Assembly: GCF_031157355.1 (NCBI RefSeq)
Contig: NZ_JAVIFT010000004.1
Location: 186,001 to 250,000 of the forward strand
Direction of reading: 5' to 3'
Source: Hyphomicrobium sp. LHD-15
GTDB taxonomy: Bacteria > Pseudomonadota > Alphaproteobacteria > Rhizobiales > Hyphomicrobiaceae
DNA: 64,000 nt
Shown here: one piece after another, positions 44,635-52,763 of the stretch
Numbering within the stretch: the stretch's first letter is position 1
How the letters are laid out: every line of letters begins with the position of its first letter
Translations under genes and position numbers: made by a program
Notes under the pieces: generated by a model
Told to the model about the DNA's origin: nothing
Seen by the model: only the letters and a program-made list of their open reading frames with translations
Database searches by the model: none

Positions 44635-46848
44635 TCAGGCGACGCGCTTCGGCTTGCGCTTGGTGAGGAAGGGCAGCAACGCATCTTGCGTGCGGGCCTT
44701 GCTGAACAGGAAGCCCTGCCCCTGGTCGCAGCCGATGCTGCGCAGGCAGGCGAGTTCTTCCGCGGTCTCGATGCCTTCGGCGGTGATGGTTTTGCCGAGC
44801 GTCTGGCCGAGGCCGACGATGGCGCGGACAACCGCCTGCTGCTCGACGTTGCCGGCAATACCCTGCACGAACGAGCGGTCGATCTTGATCTTGTCGAATG
44901 GGAAGCTGCAAAGGTAGCCGAGCGACGAATAGCCGGTGCCGAAATCGTCCATCGCGATGCGGGTTCCGAGCTTGCGCAACTCCGCCAGCGTATCGAGCAC
45001 CAGATTCGATCGGTCCAGGAACAGGGATTCTGTGATTTCGAGTTCGAGGCGATCCGGTGCGAGACCCGAGCCCGCGAGCGCGGCTTCCACCATGTCGCGT
45101 ACGTTGCCGCAGCGGAACTGCATCGGCGACAGATTGACGGCGACCCGCACGCTGTCGGGCCAGGCAACCGCATCGCGGCAGGCGCGGTTCAGGACGAAAT
45201 CGCCGAGCGCCCAGATCAAGCCGGCTTCCTCGGCAATGGGAATGAATTCCACCGGCGAGATGAAGCCGCGCTCCTTGTGCGGCCAGCGCACCAACGCCTC
45301 GGCGGCGACGATGCGGCCGTTCGCCAGAGAGACCAGCGGCTGATAGTGCACATCGAGACCATCGTTCTCGATGGCGTCGCGCAAATCCTGCTCCAAGCGG
45401 CGGCGCTCCTGGGCGCGCGCATTCATCTCGGCTTCGAAGAAGCGGAACGAGCCCTTGCCGCGCAGCTTGACCTGCGAGAGTGCGAGGTCGGCATTCTTCA
45501 ACAGCTTGCCGGCTTCCTCACCGTCTCCCGGTGCGATGGCGATGCCGATGCTGGCACCGATCGTGATCTGCTGGCTCTGAATCTTGTAAGGCGCGCTGAT
45601 CACCTCGATCAGGCGCTTCGCAACGGCGCTGACTTCTTCCGGCTCAGCGATGTCCGACATGATGATGCCGAACTCGTCACCGCCGAGCCGCGCCGGCACG
45701 GAGCCCTGCCGCAAGGTCTTGGTGATGCGCCGCGACACGGCCTGGAGCAGCAGATCTCCCGCTGCAGGCCCCATGGTTTCGTTGATCGATTTGAAGTTGT
45801 CGAGACCGATGCAGAGGGAGGCGCCGAGCCCACCGCTTTCCTTGATGGCCGCAAGCATCTCCCCGGCCTGCTCGAGATGGCGCGCGCGGTTGGCGAGGCC
45901 GGTCAACGGATCGTGGTGAGCGAGATAGGCCACCTGGGCTTCGGCGCGGCGGCGCTCGGTGATGTCGACGGCAGCCACGAGCACGGCCGGCGCGCGTTCA
46001 TGCACGATCGCCTGCGAGAAGATCGCGACCTCGATATTGCTGCCGTCGCGCTTCAGATGGCTCCAGACGTGGTCGGCGAGAATACCGGGCGCGGGGCTGT
46101 AAAGCTCGTCGAGCCGGTCGTGATCCTGATCCAGATGCAAGCAGTGCACGGGCCGGCCGATCAGGTCGGTGCCCGGATACCCGTAATGATCGCGCGCAGC
46201 CGCATTGGCGGACAGAACCGTCTTGCCGTTTTGCGAGACGACATACATGGGAACCGGGTTGGCCTCGAAGAGAAGCCGGAAAGACGCCTCGCGCTCCTTA
46301 AGCTCGGTGATGTCGACGCGAAGACCGATAATGCCGCCGTCGTTGGTGCGCCGCTCCTCGATCATGATGCAGCGACCATCGGCGAGCCACTGTTCGTGGC
46401 GCTCGCGCGGGCTCGTCAGCTTTTGTAGGCGCTCCTTGATCCACTCTTCCTCGCGGCCCTTGGCCGCCGGGTAGTCTCCGCGCATGACGCCGACGCGCAG
46501 CGTATCGGCGAGACGTGCACCGACTTTGAAGAGATCGGCCGAGCGATGATAAATCTTGGAATAGTGCTCGTTCCAGAGAACGTAGCGGCCCTCGGAATCC
46601 AGGAACACGATGCCTTGCGGCAGGATCTCGATCGCTTCGCGCAGGCGTGCGTTGGCGGTGCGGGCGTCGTTGGTCGCCGTGCGCGCCATATCGAGCGCCG
46701 CTTCCAGCTCTGAAATCTGCGCGGCAGCGTCGGCGCCATGCCGGGTTGCGACGGCGCCGCTCAAAACTTTCAGCGCGGCGCGCAAGGGACGTCGTCCGGC
46801 CGGAGTACGCCGCGCAGTCGATTTCCGCTCTTTGATAGCCGTACTCAT
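44635..46848 (-). CDS. PAS-GGDEF-EAL cyclic-di-GMP signalling protein
   Basis: This 737-residue cytosolic protein has two PAS-like regions (about 95-215 and 215-315). A diguanylate cyclase domain with an intact ARLGGDEFGIIMSD sits near residue 386, and an EAL phosphodiesterase domain with AAEALVRWPHK near residue 516. Later EAL-domain motifs (ITESLFLDRSN, MDDFGTGYSSLGYL, IKIDRSFVQG) are all present, so both catalytic domains could be active. It should make and break c-di-GMP in response to a PAS-sensed signal. I chose the ATG at 46848, with GAGG five bases upstream; a longer frame to 47037 has no site. Confidence 0.9.
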   Translation of the reverse strand: MSTAIKERKSTARRTPAGRRPLRAALKVLSGAVATRHGADAAAQISELEAALDMARTATNDARTANARLREAIEILPQGIVFLDSEGRYVLWNEHYSKIYHRSADLFKVGARLADTLRVGVMRGDYPAAKGREEEWIKERLQKLTSPRERHEQWLADGRCIMIEERRTNDGGIIGLRVDITELKEREASFRLLFEANPVPMYVVSQNGKTVLSANAAARDHYGYPGTDLIGRPVHCLHLDQDHDRLDELYSPAPGILADHVWSHLKRDGSNIEVAIFSQAIVHERAPAVLVAAVDITERRRAEAQVAYLAHHDPLTGLANRARHLEQAGEMLAAIKESGGLGASLCIGLDNFKSINETMGPAAGDLLLQAVSRRITKTLRQGSVPARLGGDEFGIIMSDIAEPEEVSAVAKRLIEVISAPYKIQSQQITIGASIGIAIAPGDGEEAGKLLKNADLALSQVKLRGKGSFRFFEAEMNARAQERRRLEQDLRDAIENDGLDVHYQPLVSLANGRIVAAEALVRWPHKERGFISPVEFIPIAEEAGLIWALGDFVLNRACRDAVAWPDSVRVAVNLSPMQFRCGNVRDMVEAALAGSGLAPDRLELEITESLFLDRSNLVLDTLAELRKLGTRIAMDDFGTGYSSLGYLCSFPFDKIKIDRSFVQGIAGNVEQQAVVRAIVGLGQTLGKTITAEGIETAEELACLRSIGCDQGQGFLFSKARTQDALLPFLTKRKPKRVA

Positions 46849-47148
46849 TCGATCCTCGGCGTGCTTACGCTCCGAATAATGAGCATCAAGATTTAACGGC
46901 GTGTTTCCGCAGGCCAAACGATAGGTCGTCGAACCTACTGATTTTGCCTGATAAATGACTACTTTTCGTGCATGCTTCGCGTCGCGAAATGGGACGACCG
47001 TTGACACCTCCACGACGGATGGCGCGCCAATAAACATTTATCGTCGTTCAAACGAGTTTCAGGCGTATCCGGAGGATCCGGCGCGGTAACCAATCGTTTG
47101 CGCTGATCAAAAAAGTTGCATTTGAACGGTGAGCGAAAGAGTTCGTTT
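46849..47148. promoter_or_regulatory. Divergent intergenic region upstream of c-di-GMP gene and dehydrogenase gene
   Basis: This 300-bp region between divergent genes is A+T richer than its flanks around 46870-47000 and 47030-47140. No gene is supported. It should contain both promoters. No convincing operator was found. Confidence 0.4.
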
Positions 47149-47226
47149 ATGGTTATGGAAGTCTTACTCATCGGCTCTTCGCTGGCCCCGCTTGCCGAAC
47201 TCGCGTTCCTTCCCGTGCTCGCATGA
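47149..47226 (+). CDS. Possible 25-residue hydrophobic leader peptide coupled to the dehydrogenase gene
   Basis: A short frame begins ATG at 47149 and encodes MVMEVLLIGSSLAPLAELAF followed by LPVLA. It ends in a TGA that overlaps the ATG of the next gene (ATGA). Overlap of this kind allows translational coupling. A weak GAAAGAG lies upstream. It may be a leader that controls translation of the dehydrogenase or chance. It is too short to judge on composition. Confidence 0.3.
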   Translation: MVMEVLLIGSSLAPLAELAFLPVLA

Positions 47227-48368
47227 ACTCTCAGACGCGCGACTTCCCGATCCTCGTCCTCGGCAGCACGGGAGCGTTCGGCGCCAGGATCGTCACGCTG
47301 CTCGCGCGGGGCGGGCCTGTCGACCTCGTGCTCGCCGGACGAACCCGGCAGGCGCTCGATAATCAGGCGCGTTCTCTCGCTGATCTTGCTGCCGGGAGCC
47401 GCGTGCGCACGGCGGTTCTTGACGCCAACACGGTTGAAGCCGACGCTCTCTCCCGGCTCGGCGTCGCGCTCGTCATCAACGCCTCGGGGCCCTATCAGGG
47501 TGGACACTACGGCCTCGCCCGTGCGGCCATCGGCGCCTCCTGCCACTACATCGACCTTGCGGACGGGCGCGCGTTCGTCGCCGGAATCCGCGCGCTTGAC
47601 GAGAGCGCGCGAGGCGCCGGCGTGCTGGTGGTGAGCGGCGCCAGCTCGGTGCCCGGGATATCGTCGGCGGTGGTTTATCAGCATCGAGAGGCATTCGCCG
47701 GTCTGCGCTCGATCGATATCGCGATCTCGCCTGGAAACGCATTCGATCCCGGTATTGCCACCGTCAGATCGGTGCTCGGCGGCGTCGGCCAGCCCATACG
47801 CATGTTCCAAGACGGCGACTGGCGAACCGTTTACGGCTGGCAGGGACTACGCCGTGGCGATTTCGGGTCGGCCGGGCGGCGCTGGCTCGGTTATGTCGAT
47901 GTTCCCGATCTCGAGCTCATGCCTGCGCATGGCGTCAGCCTCGAAACCGTGCGCTTTCAAGCGGGGCTTGAAGTCTCCCTGTTCCACCTTGGCTTATGGG
48001 GCGCATCCTGGCTCGTCCGTTGCGGCCTGGTTCGAAGCCTCGAGCCTCTGGCGCCGGGACTACTCGCGCTCAAACGCAAGCTTCACCGCCTCGGCAGCGA
48101 TCGGGGCGGCATGAGCGTCACGATGCGCGGGCTCGGCCGCGACGCCACGCAGAGGGAAATCACCTGGCTGCTCGTCGCCCACAGCGGCCATGGGCCGTAC
48201 GTGCCGGCGCTCACGGCCGTTGCCCTTGCCAAGCGGCTCGCATCCGGCGCCGAAAAGCGGCGTGGCGCCCTGCCCTGCCACGGGCTCGTTCCGTTGGCCG
48301 ACATCCTGGCCGAGGCGAATGGCCTCGACATTCATTGCTCGATCACGGAAAAGCCCCTCCCGTCGTGA
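47223..48368 (+). CDS. Saccharopine dehydrogenase-like NADP-binding protein
   Basis: This 381-residue protein has an N-terminal Rossmann fold with VLGSTGAFGARIVTLL (GxxGxxG) and AGRTRQAL. VINASGPYQGGHYGLARAAI and CHYIDLADGR are the usual saccharopine-dehydrogenase-family stretches. The C-terminal half has no motif I can name. Related proteins are often called trans-acting enoyl reductase or membrane-linked dehydrogenase; the true substrate is unknown. The stop codon lies in the loop of a terminator hairpin. Confidence 0.82.
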   Translation: MNSQTRDFPILVLGSTGAFGARIVTLLARGGPVDLVLAGRTRQALDNQARSLADLAAGSRVRTAVLDANTVEADALSRLGVALVINASGPYQGGHYGLARAAIGASCHYIDLADGRAFVAGIRALDESARGAGVLVVSGASSVPGISSAVVYQHREAFAGLRSIDIAISPGNAFDPGIATVRSVLGGVGQPIRMFQDGDWRTVYGWQGLRRGDFGSAGRRWLGYVDVPDLELMPAHGVSLETVRFQAGLEVSLFHLGLWGASWLVRCGLVRSLEPLAPGLLALKRKLHRLGSDRGGMSVTMRGLGRDATQREITWLLVAHSGHGPYVPALTAVALAKRLASGAEKRRGALPCHGLVPLADILAEANGLDIHCSITEKPLPS

Positions 48369-48388
48369 AACGGAAGGGGCTTCTTTTT
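48351..48388 (+). terminator. Rho-independent terminator after the dehydrogenase gene
   Basis: AAGCCCCTCCCG at 48351 onward pairs with CGGAAGGGGCTT at 48371-48382 with one mismatch; a TCTTTTTA run follows. The stop codon of the dehydrogenase gene lies in the loop, so the hairpin begins inside the coding sequence. Confidence 0.85.
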
Positions 48389-48410
48389 ATTGCCAATTGG
48401 ACGGCAGCAA

Positions 48411-48845
48411 TCAGGTGCGCCAGGGATGCTCCGGCAGATCGGACACGCCGACAACCTTCACGCCCGCCTCGGCAACCTTGTGATCGTTCTCGACGGAGCT
48501 GCCGGAGACGCCGATGGCGCCGACGAGCACGCCTTCCTTGTCGACGATCGGCAAGCCGCCCGGAAACGTGATCAGTCCGTCATTCGAATGCTCGATGCCG
48601 AACAACGGGCCGCCGGGCTGAGAGAGCCCGCCGATTGCGCCTGTCGGCATGCCGAAGAACACGGCCGTCTTGGCCTTCTTGATGGCGATGTCGATGGAAC
48701 CAACCCACGCGTCGTCCATGCGATGAAACGCCTTCAGATTGGCGCCGCTATCGACGACTGCGATGCACATCTTGGTTTTGGTTCTCTCCGCTTCCTTGCG
48801 GGCAGCGGCGATAATTTTTTGAGCGTCATCGATCGTAACGTGCAT
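48411..48845 (-). CDS. GlcG/HbpS-like heme-binding domain protein (DUF336)
   Basis: This 144-residue single-domain protein has the DUF336 pattern: [53 protein letters not shown] and the Gly-rich [22 protein letters not shown] near residue 105. Relatives bind heme or are parts of glycolate or corrinoid utilisation loci; the function here is open. The ATG at 48845 has GGAGGA seven bases upstream. It converges on the dehydrogenase gene with the terminator between. Confidence 0.87.
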   Translation of the reverse strand: MHVTIDDAQKIIAAARKEAERTKTKMCIAVVDSGANLKAFHRMDDAWVGSIDIAIKKAKTAVFFGMPTGAIGGLSQPGGPLFGIEHSNDGLITFPGGLPIVDKEGVLVGAIGVSGSSVENDHKVAEAGVKVVGVSDLPEHPWRT

Positions 48846-48948
48846 GGACCTTATCCTCCAGAGTGCGCGACACATGCGCGAGCGTGATATCGCGTCGGAT
48901 GTCCGCGATTTCAATGGCCGAAAAAATTAACCGTAACCCGTTCCACTA

Positions 48949-50109
48949 CTACTTCTGCTCGGCGGCTTTCTGGTCGCCGAGCTTGTAGAGGTTCGAAAGC
49001 AGCGCATCGAAGCCACCGGCGCCGGTGTGCAAGTCGATACGGCCCACCTTTTCGACGAGCTTCTCCAGCGCCTCGAGCTCCTTCAAGCGAAGTAGAAGCG
49101 GATTGTTCTCCATCAACTTCGACGTGTTGAGCAGCGAGCGCGTAGCGGCCGTTTCCTCCTGGCGGCGGATGATGTTCGCCTTGGCGACCCGCTCGGCCTC
49201 GACGACCTTGTTCAGAAGCTCGCGCACATCGCCCGGCAGGATGACATCCTTGACGCCGATTTCACCGATCTCAGCGCCGAGCGCTCCGGCGCGATTGGTC
49301 ACGTAGGCGCGCACCTCGTTGTCGATCGTATGACGGGCGGCCAGGATGTCGTCGAGCGTGCGCGTCGCGACGGCCTCACGGATCGCGAACTGGATGTAGC
49401 GATAGAGCGTGGCGTTGACGTCGCTGCTCGCGGCCGCTGCGATCTCCGGATCGACGATGCGCGTGAAAGCCGTCAGCGTCACGCGGATGCCGACCCGGTC
49501 CTTGGTCAGAATCTCCTGCGCGGTCACTTCGAGCGGCTGGGGACGCATATCCATCGTCACGATGCGGACGTTGCGGCCAACGGCCCAGAACGCATGGCGG
49601 CCGGGTCCGAGACGCTCGGTCAGCACGCCATCGACGAAGAGAAGGCCCGCCTGGTTCGCCTCTACGATCGTCGAAACGACGGAGTTGCCGGCGCGGCTCA
49701 CGTCGAGCTTGTCGAGATGGCGCTTCTCGACGCGCAAGGCGGACGCCGTATCTATGACCTCGACATCGATCGCCGTCAGCGTCTTCCAGAATGCGCGCGT
49801 GGTGTTCGGCAATACGAGGTGCTTCGGTTCGCCGTCCATCGAGACGATGGCGACCTCGGTCGGGCCGGGCTGCACGATGGCAAAATTTTCAATGGCGATG
49901 TCCGGCTCGGTCTTGGCGAGCAGAAGCGCCTTCTCGGGCGCGATCTCGGCGCGGAGAATTTTCAAGATCTCGACCGCGAGCTGCTGGAACGGATCGAACT
50001 CGATGAAGCGGCCGGGTTCGAGCAGCTTCTCGAAGCGTCCATTGCGCCGCAGAATGGCGCGCTCGTCGTCCTTCACGACAGCCGTGGTCCAAATACTCAG
50101 GCGGGACAT
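48949..50109 (-). CDS. Slipin-family SPFH/band 7 protein
   Basis: This 386-residue protein contains an SPFH domain with LEPGRFIEFDPFQQLAVE, a VGIRVTLTAFTRIVDPE stretch and AIREAVATRTLDDILAARHTI. A C-terminal helix rich in Ala, Glu and Arg follows (VEAERVAKANIIRRQEETAAT). These scaffold proteins form membrane microdomains and often partner with NfeD, which is not present here. There is no clear N-terminal hydrophobic anchor, so membrane attachment may depend on partners. CTGGAG lies upstream of the ATG. Confidence 0.83.
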   Translation of the reverse strand: MSRLSIWTTAVVKDDERAILRRNGRFEKLLEPGRFIEFDPFQQLAVEILKILRAEIAPEKALLLAKTEPDIAIENFAIVQPGPTEVAIVSMDGEPKHLVLPNTTRAFWKTLTAIDVEVIDTASALRVEKRHLDKLDVSRAGNSVVSTIVEANQAGLLFVDGVLTERLGPGRHAFWAVGRNVRIVTMDMRPQPLEVTAQEILTKDRVGIRVTLTAFTRIVDPEIAAAASSDVNATLYRYIQFAIREAVATRTLDDILAARHTIDNEVRAYVTNRAGALGAEIGEIGVKDVILPGDVRELLNKVVEAERVAKANIIRRQEETAATRSLLNTSKLMENNPLLLRLKELEALEKLVEKVGRIDLHTGAGGFDALLSNLYKLGDQKAAEQK

Positions 50110-50503
50110 GGGAAACTCCAGAAACAGGATGGGCTGCGGAAGGCGAGGTCAGGTGTTATTCAATCGTCGTCGTGTGTCGTATCGATTTCGACCGTGCTGG
50201 TTAGTCAATTCCTAGCGACCGGGCTGCGGCAGGCCGCCGGCCGTTACGCTACGACGAAAACGCGGGCCCACGTTTGAGCCCCTCGGCTTCGGCCTTAGGC
50301 CGCCCGCGCAGTCGAGACTGTCCCCGAAGGAATGGCCAAGGCTGCAACGCGCATGCATCCGGCTCTGCCGCGAGGCGGTATCCGCGCGGGCGCGGAGCGC
50401 TTCGACGCTTGCCTTCCGCTTCACTCTCTCGGCCGAAGCTTTGAGAGAGAAACTTGGGCCAGAGCAACGACCGGCTTCCCATCAATTGGAGATCGCTTGG
50501 AGG
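50110..50503. other. Intergenic region between slipin gene and tRNA-like genes
   Basis: This 394-bp stretch carries only short overlapping frames in several directions, none with a ribosome binding site or recognisable product. It includes the slipin promoter. Hairpin-like G+C-rich sequence is seen near 50280-50330. I see nothing else in it. Confidence 0.4.
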
Positions 50504-50576
50504 CGATCGGCATGGGATTCGAACCCATTACAGCGAGATTAACAGTCTCGTGCTCTACCCAATGAGCTAGCCGCTG
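50504..50576 (-). tRNA. tRNA-Asn-like gene (anticodon GTT), imperfect acceptor stem
   Basis: Read on the minus strand, this 73-nt sequence folds as a cloverleaf. It has a D-arm GCTC/GAGC, an anticodon stem CGAGA/TCTCG with loop CTGTTAA (anticodon GTT, Asn), a T-arm ATGGG/CCCAT with loop TTCGAAT, and normal arm lengths. The acceptor stem pairs only in its inner four positions and one outer position. The first pair is C/C and position 3-70 is G/A. No CCA is encoded. Its first bases overlap the CCA of the tRNA-like gene upstream. It may be a degraded or unusual tRNA rather than the cell's main tRNA-Asn. Confidence 0.5.
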
Positions 50577-50648
50577 GAGAAGCTAAAGGGAGTCGAACCC
50601 TCGACCTCCCGGATAAATCCGGACGCTCTACCGCTGAGCTACAGCCTC
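50575..50648 (-). tRNA. tRNA-like gene with encoded CCA and a short anticodon loop
   Basis: The minus-strand sequence starts GAGGCTGTAGCTCAGCGG and ends CTTCTCCA. The acceptor stem pairs along all seven positions (two wobbles) and a CCA end is encoded. D-arm (GCTC/GAGC) and T-arm (GAGGG/CCCTT, loop TTCGACT) are normal. The anticodon arm is odd: TCCGG/CCGGG encloses only six bases (ATTTAT). If a seven-base loop is forced, with one G/G mismatch, the anticodon would be TTA, complementary to the UAA stop codon. No amino acid can be assigned with confidence. It abuts the tRNA-Asn-like gene. Confidence 0.45.
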
Positions 50649-51053
50649 GTTTGTTCCCGAATGACGCGGAACACGCCGCCGCAGGGCGGTGCGCGCCGGC
50701 CGGGTCTCGGAGAGCCCGGGCCCATGGCGCCGATCAGGAGCTGTGAGTAAACAATCGATTTTGTCGAAATTCCATCCCGGGCTCGGAAAACCGCGATTAT
50801 CGTTACACGGAAGCCACCCTCTCCTGGGAAGTGCGGGAAACTTGACCGGGTCGCGTTGCGCTCGCCAGCCCAGGAGAGTACCCCCTCGGTACTGGGCGCC
50901 CATGGCGCTTGCCGACATTTACCATCCGCTGGGACACGTCACGCGGGGAACAGCGGAGGACCACACGGAACGGCAGGCTCGTTGGCTTGCCGTGCCCGGA
51001 CGACGGGATGCGGGCACTTCGTGTCAGACTGCTTGCGTCAGACGGGGACTTCG
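50649..51053. other. Intergenic region between tRNA-like genes and GMC oxidoreductase gene
   Basis: This 405-bp stretch is open in one frame that leads into the oxidoreductase, but its translation is Arg/Thr/His rich and unlike any family, so I treat it as non-coding. It should contain promoters for the tRNA-like genes on the minus strand and the oxidoreductase on the plus strand. A direct repeat-like CCCAGGAGAG/CTCTCCTGGG inverted pair lies at about 50818-50880. Confidence 0.45.
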
Positions 51054-52748
51054 ATGTCAAGACTGAGCCTTCCGCTTTCTGCCCTCAAGGGACGCTACGA
51101 CGTTATCGTCGTCGGCTCGGGCTATGGCGGCGGGGTTACAGCATCCCGACTTGCGCGCGCAGGAAAGCGCGTCGCGGTGCTGGAGCGCGGCCGTGAAATC
51201 CTGACCGGCGAATTCCCGCAAAAATTTTCCGAGCTGAAGAACGAGTTTCAGGTCCGCGGCAAGAGCTTCCGCACCGGGTCGGATCAAGCGATCTACGACG
51301 TGCGGCTCGGGACCGACATGCACGTGCTGGTAGCCTGTGGGCTCGGCGGCGGATCGCTGGTCAATGCGGGCGTTTCGCTGATCCCGGACAGCCGCGTGTT
51401 CGCCGACGACGCATGGCCCGGACAGATCGCGCAAGACGGGCTGATGGACGAGGGCTATCGCCGCGCCGAGCAATGGCTGCGGCCTGCCGCCGATCCACGC
51501 GCCAGCGAAATGACGAAGTACAAAGTCCTGGAGGCAGCCGGCAAAGCCATCGGCGTGAGCCCGGTGGCGTCGCGGCTCGCCGTGAGCTTCGCCGATACGA
51601 CCAACCCGGCCGGCATTCGGCAATCGGCGTGCACGCGGTGCGGCGATTGCTGCGCGGGATGCAATGTCGGGGCAAAAAATACCGTCGCGATGACCTATCT
51701 GCCGGATGCCGTGCAGCATGGCGCGGAGGCGTTTACCGGGCTCATGGTCGATACCGTTCGCAAGGGTGCCGACGGACTGTGGCGCGTCTCGGCACGCGTG
51801 GTCGGGCCTGACCGCAGCCGCCCGAACGTGGAGATCGAAGCACCGGTGGTCGTGCTGGCGGCCGGCACGCTCGGCTCCACCGAGATTCTGTTGCGCTCGC
51901 GGGAAGCGGGGCTTTCGGTTTCGGATCGTCTCGGCCAGAGATTTTCTGCCAACGGCGACATCATCGCCTTCGGCTACGGCGCGAAGACGCCCGTCAACGG
52001 CGTGGGTGTCGGGCATCCGTCGAAGGTGGACGGGCTCGAAATCGGCGCGGCCGTTTCCGCCCAGCTCGAAATCCGCGACGCCGAAACGCTCGCCAACGAA
52101 CTCAACGTGCAGGAAGGCGCGCTGCCGTCTGCATTCGCCTCCGTGTTGCCGGTGATGTTCCTGCCGAACGGGCGCCTGCTCGGAGCGCTTTCGAGCCTCG
52201 TCAACGGCGTCTACAAAGGGCCGTTCGCGAGCCTGCAGACGTTCTTCGCGGTTTCGCACGATAGCGCTTCCGGGCGCTTCTCGCTCGATGACGATCAGCT
52301 TTCGCTCGCCTGGCCTGGCGCCAAAGACGAGCCGGTTTACGCGCGACTCGATGCGATCCTTTCGCAGCTCGTCACGGCCAGCGGCGGCTCTTACGTCAAG
52401 AACCCGCTGGCGGGCACCGTCATGGGCCACCAGCCGGCTACCGCGCATCCACTTGGCGGTTGCGGCATGGGGCGCGACCGCAGCGACGGCGTCGTCGATC
52501 ACAAATGCCGGGTTTTCTCGGGCGCGAGCGGCGCCGGCGATACCGCCGTGCACGACGGGCTTTACGTCATCGACGGCGCGGTGATCCCGCGCTCGCTCGG
52601 CGTCAATCCGCTGCTAACCATTACCGCGCTCGCCGAACGGGCGATGCTGCACTTTGCACAAGACCGCGGTCTCAGGTACACAACGGCACCGGTCACAGAC
52701 CCGGTTTCGTCAACCTCTCTCGCAGACCGGGCTGCCCAGCCGGTCTGA
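51054..52748 (+). CDS. GMC-family oxidoreductase, cholesterol-oxidase-like, with Cys cluster
   Basis: This 564-residue flavoprotein has the N-terminal FAD motif VIVVGSGYGGGVTASRLA at residues 17-34 and the C-terminal GMC region GHQPATAHPLGGCGMG and IDGAVIPRSLGVNPLLTI. Between them lies CTRCGDCCAGCNVGAKNT with Cys near 193, 196, 199/200 and 203, as in ChoD-type GMC proteins, where such Cys may hold an Fe-S centre. The substrate could be a sterol, hopanoid or other alcohol; context does not decide. The ATG at 51054 has GGGG nine bases upstream. The PRMT-like gene follows after 15 bp, so the two probably share a transcript. Confidence 0.85.
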   Translation: MSRLSLPLSALKGRYDVIVVGSGYGGGVTASRLARAGKRVAVLERGREILTGEFPQKFSELKNEFQVRGKSFRTGSDQAIYDVRLGTDMHVLVACGLGGGSLVNAGVSLIPDSRVFADDAWPGQIAQDGLMDEGYRRAEQWLRPAADPRASEMTKYKVLEAAGKAIGVSPVASRLAVSFADTTNPAGIRQSACTRCGDCCAGCNVGAKNTVAMTYLPDAVQHGAEAFTGLMVDTVRKGADGLWRVSARVVGPDRSRPNVEIEAPVVVLAAGTLGSTEILLRSREAGLSVSDRLGQRFSANGDIIAFGYGAKTPVNGVGVGHPSKVDGLEIGAAVSAQLEIRDAETLANELNVQEGALPSAFASVLPVMFLPNGRLLGALSSLVNGVYKGPFASLQTFFAVSHDSASGRFSLDDDQLSLAWPGAKDEPVYARLDAILSQLVTASGGSYVKNPLAGTVMGHQPATAHPLGGCGMGRDRSDGVVDHKCRVFSGASGAGDTAVHDGLYVIDGAVIPRSLGVNPLLTITALAERAMLHFAQDRGLRYTTAPVTDPVSSTSLADRAAQPV

Positions 52749-52763
52749 AACAAGACCGACCCC

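Noticed and set aside
50575-50648. A genuine ochre-suppressor tRNA
   Set aside because: The TTA reading needs a mismatch in the anticodon stem and a pyrimidine at position 37. A six-base loop fits the stem and variable region better. Genes in the window end normally at UAA, so suppression is not supported.
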